A stretch of DNA of 64,000 nucleotides from Sphingomonas sp. (GTDB taxonomy: Bacteria; Pseudomonadota; Alphaproteobacteria; Sphingomonadales; Sphingomonadaceae): positions 22,015 to 86,014 of the forward strand of contig JAKFUZ010000024.1 in assembly GCA_021732445.1 (NCBI GenBank), read 5' to 3'. Position numbers and translations under genes: made by a program. The notes beneath the pieces were generated by a model that had not been told where the DNA came from, ran no database searches, and saw only the letters and a list, made by a program, of their open reading frames with translations. Positions 57,656-64,000 of this stretch are shown piece by piece. The first letter of the stretch is position 1; each line of letters opens with the position of its first letter.

Positions 57656-60600
57656 GTGCACCACAGTGTTTTTGCCGCTTGCGCCGCCCTGCTGGCGTCG
57701 ACATCAGCCACCGCGCAAACCGCGGCGGGCGCCGACAAGCCGATGCCCCCCAAATGGGATGTCAACGCGCCGCCCGGCATGACCACCCGCCAGGTGCCGA
57801 TTGACGTGACCGAAGGCACCTGGATGAATGTCGACGTGTCGCCCGACGGCAAGCTCATCGCGTTTGATCTGCTGGGTGACATCTACACCATGCCGATTGC
57901 AGGCGGCACACCAACCCGCGTGGCCGAAGGGCTGGCCTATGAGCAGCAGCCCCGCTTCTCGCCCGATGGCAAGCGCCTTGCCTTTACGTCGGACCGCGGC
58001 GGCGGCGACAATATCTGGCTGATGAATGTTGACGGAAGCGACAAGCGCCAGCTCTCCAAGGAAGATTTCCGCTTGCTGAACCAGCCGAGCTGGAGCCCGG
58101 ACGGGCGCTTCATCATCGCCAAAAAGCACTTCACCACGCAGCGCTCGCTCGGCACGGGCGAGGTGTGGATTTATCATGTGGCCGGCGGCGGCGGGGTGCC
58201 GCTCGTCAAGAAAGCCAGCGAGCAGCTTCAAAAAGAGCTGGGCGAGCCGGTATATGCGCCCGATGGTAAAAGCCTCTACTACACGCGCAACGTGACACCG
58301 GGGCCGATCTTTGAATATGCGCAGAATTCCAACACCGACCTGTTCCACATCGAGCGTTACGACATGGAAACGGGCGACGTCTCGACGGTTGCGTCGGGCG
58401 TTGGCGGCTCGGTACGCCCCACCCCTTCACCCGACGGCAAGCTGATCGCGTTTGTCCGCCGCGAGCGGGCCAGGTCGAAGCTCTACATCAAAAATCTCGC
58501 AAGCGGCGAGGAGCGCAAAATCTATGACGCGCTTGATCAGGATGTGCAGGAAACCTGGGCAGTAAGCGGCGTTTATCCCAATATGGCGTTCACGCCCGAC
58601 AGCCGGCAGATTGTGTTCTGGGCCGGCGGCAAATTGCACCGCGTGGGCACCGATGGCGCGGGGGCGGCCGAAATTCCGTTCCGCATCAACGACACCCGCA
58701 CGGTGATCGACGCGACGCACCCGCAAATCGAGGTGTCGCCAGCCCAGGTCACGACCAAAATGCCGCGCTGGGCCAGCGTCTCGCCCGATGGCCGCAGCGT
58801 GGTGTTTGAAACGCTGGGCAAGCTGTGGACCAAATCGCTGGACGGCGGCGCCCCCAGGCGGCTGACCACGGCAGGCGACGCCAGTTTCGAATTGTGGCCA
58901 AGCTGGTCGCGTGACGGCAAATCGGTTGTCTATGTCGACTGGTCGGATGCAGGGCTTGGCGCGATAAAGATCATCAGCGTTGCAGGCGGGGCGGTGCGCA
59001 GCGTCACCCGCGACCCCGGCCATTATGCACGGCCGCGTTTTTCGCCCGATGGCAAGACCGTCGTCTTTGAAGCGGGCAGCGGCGGCGGCCTGACATCTGA
59101 CCGGTGGGGCGAAAACCCTGGCGTGTATCGCATTGCCAGCGCAGGCGGCGTGGCCACCCGCATCAGCAAGGACGGCGCCGAACCCCAATTTGCAGCAGCC
59201 AGCGACCGCGTGTTCATGCTCGGACGGGACAAGGGCAAGCTGCAACTCATCAGCACGGACCTGAACGGAGAGGCCAAGCGCGTTCACGCAACGGGTGATC
59301 TGGTGAACGACTATCAAGTCTCGCCCGACGGCCGATATTTTGCGTTCCGGCAAAATTACGAGGCATTTGTAACCCCCATGCTCCCCGGCACGCAGGACGT
59401 GTCGGCGGACCCCAAGGGCGGGCCGCTGCCGGTCACGCGGGCAAGCGGCGAAGGAGCCGATTTCATCAACTGGTCCAATGACGGCGGGCAGCTTCACTGG
59501 AGCCTTGGCCCAACGCTGTTCACCGCCCAAACGAGCGCGTTGTTTGCCGACGCGCCCGCAGCGCCGGGCGGCACAGCGGCCAAGTTCACACCCCCCGCCA
59601 GCGGCGTTTCGCTGTCGATGGCGGTTGCTGCCGACAAGCCGACCGGCACCGTCGCGCTGGTGGGGGCCCGTGTGGTGACGATGGCCAACAAGGCCGGCGG
59701 CATCATTGATGACGGCGTGGTGGTCGTGACGGGCGACCGGATTGCTGCGGTTGGCAAGCGGGCGTCGGTTGTCATTCCGGCGGGCGCAAAAATCGTGGAT
59801 GTGGCGGGCAAAACGATTATCCCCGGTCTGGTCGATGCGCATGCCCATGGGCCGCAGGGTGATGACGAACTGGTGCCGCAGCAAAACTGGTCGGCGATTG
59901 CCAATCTGGCCTTTGGCACAACGACCATCCACGACCCGTCATCGCGCGCCGCTGAAATCTTCGTTGCGGCGGAAATGCAGCGCGCCGGCAAAATCATTGC
60001 CCCGCGCATCTTTTCAACGGGCGAGATCATCTACGGCGCCAAATCGCCAGGCGTTTATGCCGAAATCAACAGCTATGAAGACGCGCTTGCCCATGTCCGC
60101 CGGCTAAAAGCGCAGGGCGCGCATTCGGTGAAGAACTACAACCAGCCCCGCCGCGAGCAACGGCAAATGGTGGTGAAGGCCGCCCAAGCAGAAGGCATGG
60201 AGGTCGTGCCTGAGGGCGGCTCCCTCTATAATATGGACCTGAGCCTCATTCAGGACGGCAATTCGACAGTTGAGCATAATGTGCCGCTCGACATTTTTTA
60301 TGCCGATCTGGTCAGCCTGTGGACGCAGACCAAGACCAACTACACGCCGACGCTTGTCGTGACATATGGCGGCCCGGCCGGAGACCCCTATTGGCGCGCG
60401 CACAGCGATGTGTGGAAGCATCCGCTGCTGACGAAGCACGTACCGCCGGGGCTGCTCGCCGCGCAAAATGTCCGCCGCGACCTGGCGGCGGAGGAGGATT
60501 ATGTCGATGCCGCCAGCGCGCGCGAGTCCAGGAAGCTCGCCGACCGCGGCATTCAGGTCTCCATTGGCGCGCATGGCCAGCAGGCCGGGCTCGGGCCGCA

Positions 60601-60940
60601 CTGGGAGATGTGGTCTTTTGCGCGCGGCGGCTGGAGCCCTGTTGAGGCGCTGGCGGCGGGCACGATCATGCCGGCCACCTCGCTTGGCTATGCCAGAGAT
60701 GTCGGCTCGCTTGAGGTTGGCAAGCTCGCTGATCTTGTCGTGCTCGATGCCGACCCCACTGTCGACATTCGCAATTCGGACAAGGTAAACCGCGTCATGC
60801 TGGGCGGCAGGCTCTATGATCCGGCCACCATGGACGAAACCGTCACCGGCACGCGCAGGCACGCGCCCTATTGGTGGCAGGCCGGGGGCAAGGCGAGTGC
60901 CGGCGGCACCGCGACCGCGCACAGCGACGGCGACATCTGA
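57656..60940 (+). CDS. Exported TolB-type beta-propeller plus amidohydrolase
   Basis: 1094 residues from GTG 57656 (GGGGAG 6 bases upstream; ATG 57650 touches that site). Signal peptide HHSVFAACAALLASTSATAQ. The N-terminal half is a TolB/PD40 propeller (ISPDGKLIAF-type repeats such as RFSPDGKRLAFTSDRGGGDN). The C-terminal half is a metal-dependent amidohydrolase: GLVDAHAHGPQGDDELV (HxH ligand pair), TTIHDPSSRAAEIF, HSVKNYNQPRREQRQ, VEHNVPLDIFYADL and ISIGAHGQQAGLGPHWE-type motif. Such fusions hydrolyse C-N bonds in the periplasm, often as dipeptidases or imidazolonepropionase-like enzymes. Divergent from the caspase gene with a 279-base gap. Confidence 0.9.
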   Translation: MHHSVFAACAALLASTSATAQTAAGADKPMPPKWDVNAPPGMTTRQVPIDVTEGTWMNVDVSPDGKLIAFDLLGDIYTMPIAGGTPTRVAEGLAYEQQPRFSPDGKRLAFTSDRGGGDNIWLMNVDGSDKRQLSKEDFRLLNQPSWSPDGRFIIAKKHFTTQRSLGTGEVWIYHVAGGGGVPLVKKASEQLQKELGEPVYAPDGKSLYYTRNVTPGPIFEYAQNSNTDLFHIERYDMETGDVSTVASGVGGSVRPTPSPDGKLIAFVRRERARSKLYIKNLASGEERKIYDALDQDVQETWAVSGVYPNMAFTPDSRQIVFWAGGKLHRVGTDGAGAAEIPFRINDTRTVIDATHPQIEVSPAQVTTKMPRWASVSPDGRSVVFETLGKLWTKSLDGGAPRRLTTAGDASFELWPSWSRDGKSVVYVDWSDAGLGAIKIISVAGGAVRSVTRDPGHYARPRFSPDGKTVVFEAGSGGGLTSDRWGENPGVYRIASAGGVATRISKDGAEPQFAAASDRVFMLGRDKGKLQLISTDLNGEAKRVHATGDLVNDYQVSPDGRYFAFRQNYEAFVTPMLPGTQDVSADPKGGPLPVTRASGEGADFINWSNDGGQLHWSLGPTLFTAQTSALFADAPAAPGGTAAKFTPPASGVSLSMAVAADKPTGTVALVGARVVTMANKAGGIIDDGVVVVTGDRIAAVGKRASVVIPAGAKIVDVAGKTIIPGLVDAHAHGPQGDDELVPQQNWSAIANLAFGTTTIHDPSSRAAEIFVAAEMQRAGKIIAPRIFSTGEIIYGAKSPGVYAEINSYEDALAHVRRLKAQGAHSVKNYNQPRREQRQMVVKAAQAEGMEVVPEGGSLYNMDLSLIQDGNSTVEHNVPLDIFYADLVSLWTQTKTNYTPTLVVTYGGPAGDPYWRAHSDVWKHPLLTKHVPPGLLAAQNVRRDLAAEEDYVDAASARESRKLADRGIQVSIGAHGQQAGLGPHWEMWSFARGGWSPVEALAAGTIMPATSLGYARDVGSLEVGKLADLVVLDADPTVDIRNSDKVNRVMLGGRLYDPATMDETVTGTRRHAPYWWQAGGKASAGGTATAHSDGDI

Positions 60941-60959
60941 ACGGCCGGTGGTCACTCGG

Positions 60960-60983
60960 GGCCGGGGAGCGGTGCCCCCGGCC
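60960..60983. terminator. GC stem-loop between convergent genes
   Basis: An 8-base-pair stem (GGCCGGGG and CCCCGGCC) with loop AGCGGTGC, located between the amidohydrolase stop (60940) and the convergent TonB receptor stop (61027). No T run, so a weak bidirectional terminator or a transcription pause site is likely. Confidence 0.5.
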
Positions 60984-61026
60984 TGCAGTTGCGGGCCAAC
61001 GCTGCGCGACGGCGCCGCGCCGACGA

Positions 61027-63402
61027 TCACCGCTGCGCGCGAAAGGTGATGCCAATGACGCGCGGGTCGCTCGGATTACCGACAATCAGCCCCGAATTGC
61101 CGGCCTGGATCGTGAGGTTCTGAATATAGTTTGCCGCGAACAAATTGCGTGCGAACACCGCGACTTCCCAACCTTTGGCTGACCGATACCCGATACTGGC
61201 ATTGGTGACGGCATAGCCTTTGATGACGGTAAAGCGCGACAGGGTTGCGTCGCCATCATAGCTTGATTTCAGGCTCGCATCGGCATGGAGCGCGATGCTG
61301 CCCCTGCGCGTCGCCAGCAAGGCAAAATCGCCGCCAATCGTGGTTGACCAGCGCGGCAGACCGACCAGCCGCTGCCCGGAGAGATTGCAGGCGGCGGTTG
61401 TGCTCGTCTGCACCTCAAGCGGGCAGGGCCCCTGCGGATAGCTCGTGTACCGCCCATCGGCAAAGGCGGTCGCGCCGCGCAGTTGCAGTTGCGGCGTAAG
61501 CTGCGCGGTTGCGTCTAGCTCGAAGCCGTTGACCGTCACCGCTGGAATATTGGACAAAAAGCCGCGCAGTGCGACCGTCTGGCTGCTGTCGACAATCGTT
61601 GCCTGAAAGTCGCGGACGCGGGTGGAAAATCCCGCCAGATTGACGATCAGCCGCCGACCGTACAACTGGCCCTTAAGCCCTGCCTCGTAGGTTGTGTTTA
61701 CCTCGGGCCGGATAACCGCTGTGGCCAGCACCGGCTGGTTGAGATTGTCGAGCGGCAAACCGGATAGGTTGATCCCGCCCGATTTGAACCCGCGCGCGTA
61801 GCTGAAATAGGCGTACACATTGTCGCTGACGGCCCAGCCAAGGTTGGCGCGGCCCGAGACATTGCCCTCGGCATCGCGCGCCGAATAGCGTTGGGGGCGC
61901 AGCACCGACAGCCGGGCGTTGAGCAGCGCGGCGCTCGTGACCGGCGGGCCGCCCGACACCGTGAGGTCGTAATTGGCGGACTTGCGCTCATAGGTATAGC
62001 GCAGCCCGCCAGTAAGCGTGAGGCGCGGCGTGAGGCGCCAGTTTGCTTCACCAAAAGCGGCATAGCTATCCGTTTTGAAGCGCGTGTTGCCGTCGCTCGC
62101 ATAGCCATCGAGCAGGTCGGCCGGCACCGGCGTGCCGGTCGCGCCGGTTGTCGTGCCGACCAGATAATAGGCGCCGGCCGGGCCGAATATGCTGATCGGC
62201 CGACCAGTGATCTTCTGGCTGAAATAATATAGCCCCGCGACATAGCCGAGCCGCCGGTCGCCAGTCGAGGCAAGGCGAATCTCCTGGCTGTACTGGTCCT
62301 GCCGCGACGGGATGTGCTGGACGAGCTGCACCGCTATGCCGGTAAAATCGCGGTCATTGGCGGCGTCCCAGTTCCAGAAGCGCCAGGCGCTCACCGATGT
62401 CAGCGTGACCGGGCCGGCATTCCAGTCGGCGATGGCCGATACGCCGCCCTCATTGGTATCGACGCCAATGGGCGCGTCGATGTCGGTTACCCGGTCATAC
62501 ACGTTCAGGCTCGGCGGTGCATAAGGGCCGCCCGGCGCATTGGCCGCCAGAAAGGGGTATTGTCGCGCCGCCGGGCGCAGGCTCTGGCCGACACGCAAAT
62601 ACACCTGCGTGCAGCAGTCGCTCGCAAAATTGGTGAAATCGGCGGTGAGGCGCAGCGTGAACGCCTCGGATGGGCTGAGCAGCACCTGGCCGCGCACCGC
62701 CTGATTGCCAATCGCGTTGTGCCTGGCGCCGTTGCGGACATTGCGGATAATCCCGTCGCGCCGGGTCGTGAGCGCAGAAAGGCGGAACGCCACGCTGTCG
62801 CCCGCCAGCGGCCCCGTCGCCGATGCCTTGGCCTGGACGAAATTGAAGCTGCCGACGGACAGCTCCCCGGTCGCGGCGCGCGTAAAGCTGGGCGGTGCGG
62901 TGGTGATGCTGACCGTGCCGGCGGTCGTGTTCTTGCCGAACAAGGTGCCTTGCGGGCCCCGCAGCACCTCAATCTGGTCGATATCGGTGAAGTCGAACGC
63001 CGCCGCCGCCGGCCGCGCGTGATAAACCTGATCGACGTAAAGGCCGACGCCGGGTTCCAGCCCGTCATTGGCGTTGCTCACCGCAACCACGCTGCTGCCA
63101 AGCCCGCGAATGGTGAGCGCGGTGTTGCGCGGGTTCGCCGAGCTGTAATTGAGCGACGGCACGAGCAGCGCCAGTTGCTGCGTGTTGACGGTGTAGGAGC
63201 GGTCAAGCAACGCCCGGCCAATTACCGAAACAGCGGCCGGCACCGCCTCCAGCCTTTCGACGCGGTGCCTGGCGGTGATCGTGATATCGGCAACCGGCGC
63301 CGCATCGGGCGTCGGCTCGGCGGTGAGCGACAGCGACTGGGCTATGGCCGGCGCGGCCATCGTGCAGCCCAAAACCAGCCCCAGCATCATCCGCCACATC
63401 AA
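61027..63402 (-). CDS. TonB-dependent outer-membrane receptor 3
   Basis: 791 residues. Signal peptide MMWRMMLGLVLGCTMAAPAIA ending at AIAQ (outline). The plug starts DITITARHRVERLEAVPAAV, then LTIRGLGSSVVAVSN and IDQIEVLRGPQGTLFGKNTT; the last residues are VIGITFRAQR, so the usual terminal aromatic residue is missing, which is unusual for an outer-membrane barrel but tolerated. No GntR-type palindrome lies upstream, so it is not part of the island's regulon. Substrate unknown. Confidence 0.9.
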   Translation of the reverse strand: MMWRMMLGLVLGCTMAAPAIAQSLSLTAEPTPDAAPVADITITARHRVERLEAVPAAVSVIGRALLDRSYTVNTQQLALLVPSLNYSSANPRNTALTIRGLGSSVVAVSNANDGLEPGVGLYVDQVYHARPAAAAFDFTDIDQIEVLRGPQGTLFGKNTTAGTVSITTAPPSFTRAATGELSVGSFNFVQAKASATGPLAGDSVAFRLSALTTRRDGIIRNVRNGARHNAIGNQAVRGQVLLSPSEAFTLRLTADFTNFASDCCTQVYLRVGQSLRPAARQYPFLAANAPGGPYAPPSLNVYDRVTDIDAPIGVDTNEGGVSAIADWNAGPVTLTSVSAWRFWNWDAANDRDFTGIAVQLVQHIPSRQDQYSQEIRLASTGDRRLGYVAGLYYFSQKITGRPISIFGPAGAYYLVGTTTGATGTPVPADLLDGYASDGNTRFKTDSYAAFGEANWRLTPRLTLTGGLRYTYERKSANYDLTVSGGPPVTSAALLNARLSVLRPQRYSARDAEGNVSGRANLGWAVSDNVYAYFSYARGFKSGGINLSGLPLDNLNQPVLATAVIRPEVNTTYEAGLKGQLYGRRLIVNLAGFSTRVRDFQATIVDSSQTVALRGFLSNIPAVTVNGFELDATAQLTPQLQLRGATAFADGRYTSYPQGPCPLEVQTSTTAACNLSGQRLVGLPRWSTTIGGDFALLATRRGSIALHADASLKSSYDGDATLSRFTVIKGYAVTNASIGYRSAKGWEVAVFARNLFAANYIQNLTIQAGNSGLIVGNPSDPRVIGITFRAQR

Positions 63403-63526
63403 CCGCCCGCCCTCCGACCAGCCCGGGCGCGCCCGATTCGACCTGATGTCGATATATCATGGAATATAGAGGTTGGTTAGTGGCGGGCACCGTCGGCGCG
63501 CGACAATTTGTCGCATTGTGCGCGAT

Positions 63527-63976
63527 TCAGGCTTGGGGCGGCGCTCTATGGCGCTTTGGCGGACGCGGTGCGTCGAGCATCATGCCGGCAACCGTCTGGT
63601 AGGCGGCGCTTTCGGCGGCGTGCGCGGTGGCGGCCTCCAGCTCCCTGAAAGCGGCCAGGATGGTGCGCCCCGCCGCCGTCAGCCGGGCGCCACGCACCCG
63701 CCCGCCGCCGGCCAGTGTTTCGACGAGTTTTTCGCTGAAGCAGCGGTTCATTTCATCGACCAGCATCCAGCCGCGGCGATAACTCATGCCAAGCGACCGG
63801 CCGGCACCCGCGATCGACCCTTCGCGCGCAATCGCGTCGAGCAGGTCCGCCTTGCCGGGGCCAAGCGCTGCCACCTCGCCGCAATAGATTTGCGCCTTGA
63901 GCTTCAGCGCACCGATGCGCACTGTCCGTCTCCCCGCCGGAGCAGCGGCACTGTCGCTGCCGCATTGCTCATACAC
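63527..63976 (-). CDS. ModE-type winged-helix regulator without molybdate-binding domain
   Basis: 149 residues. The core reads VRIGALKLKAQIYCG then GPGKADLLDAIAREGSIAGAGRSLGMSYRRGWMLVDEMNRCF in outline, the ModE/LysR-like winged helix, and GGRVRGARLTAAGRTILAAF. The C-terminal MOP (molybdate-binding) domains of full ModE (about 260 residues) are absent, as in the short sphingomonad homologues. It starts at ATG 63976, close to the right edge, and could control the molybdate genes beyond it or TonB receptor 3, whose start lies 125 bases downstream on the same strand. Confidence 0.83.
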   Translation of the reverse strand: MYEQCGSDSAAAPAGRRTVRIGALKLKAQIYCGEVAALGPGKADLLDAIAREGSIAGAGRSLGMSYRRGWMLVDEMNRCFSEKLVETLAGGGRVRGARLTAAGRTILAAFRELEAATAHAAESAAYQTVAGMMLDAPRPPKRHRAPPQA

Positions 63977-64000
63977 CAGGCCGGCGTGGCCGGGAATGCC

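Noticed and set aside
58427..59932. A 501-residue reverse frame opposite the propeller-amidohydrolase
   Set aside because: Antisense shadow without recognisable motifs.
1..64000. tRNA, rRNA, CRISPR or complete insertion sequences
   Set aside because: I looked for cloverleaf-like segments, conserved rRNA stretches, spaced repeats and transposase motifs and saw none that I could support.

Overview
The window is high-GC DNA from an alphaproteobacterium, most likely a sphingomonad. This rests on three large TonB-dependent receptors with IVVTA-type plug starts and AxAQ-type signal peptides, on the protein families present (DUF1838, HapK-like, SnoaL-like, PuuE-like hydrolases), and on very dense operons whose genes overlap by ATGA or GTGA. 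I see no tRNA, rRNA, CRISPR array or intact insertion sequence.

Layout. (1) 1-2632: tail of a SnoaL-like gene, then a LysR regulator divergent from an azoreductase-SDR pair. (2) 2633-4400: debris of mobile or conflict DNA: a 5'-truncated RHS protein with a variable tail, a coupled acyl-carrier-like small protein whose phosphopantetheine Ser is Asp, and a truncated VirB11-type ATPase. (3) 4423-46627: a catabolic island of about 42 kb and about 40 genes. (4) 46944-49013: an epimerase and a polyprenyl-phosphate glycosyltransferase. (5) 49101-64000: exported proteins: a propeller-phosphoesterase, an overlapping operon of caspase-like protease, trypsin-like protease, membrane TIR-TPR protein and lipoprotein, a propeller-amidohydrolase, a third TonB receptor and a ModE-type regulator.

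The island appears to be one regulon. A palindrome with core TTGTCCGGACAA occurs six times (10340, 24009, 24791, 30531, 43129, 46688), each time just upstream of or between divergent operons of the island and never in the flanks. The island encodes one HutC-type GntR repressor (29756-30517), and one copy of the palindrome lies at its own start. The obvious model is a GntR switch that opens all transcription units when a ligand binds.

The enzymes fall into three groups. Uptake: two TonB receptors, two MFS carriers and a small membrane protein. C-N bond hydrolysis: an isochorismatase-type cysteine hydrolase, three PuuE-type deacetylase-fold proteins, an amidase-signature enzyme and a nitrilase-fold protein that has lost its Cys and Lys. 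Branched-dicarboxylate and CoA chemistry: LeuCD-type hydro-lyase, HMG-CoA-lyase type, CitE, MaoC, acyl-CoA dehydrogenase, three CaiB/BaiF CoA-transferases, two MmgE/PrpD proteins, a PaaK-like ligase and an enoyl-CoA hydratase. The CitE-MaoC-ACAD-CoA-transferase-MmgE core resembles known itaconate-degradation loci. I infer that the island breaks down a nitrogen-containing precursor (amide or cyclic imide) of an alkyl-substituted C5-C6 dicarboxylic acid; the substrate cannot be read from the sequence.

The second candidate system is the caspase-trypsin-TIR operon at 51964-57376, which joins two exported proteases to a membrane-anchored TIR protein that keeps its NADase-type glutamate.
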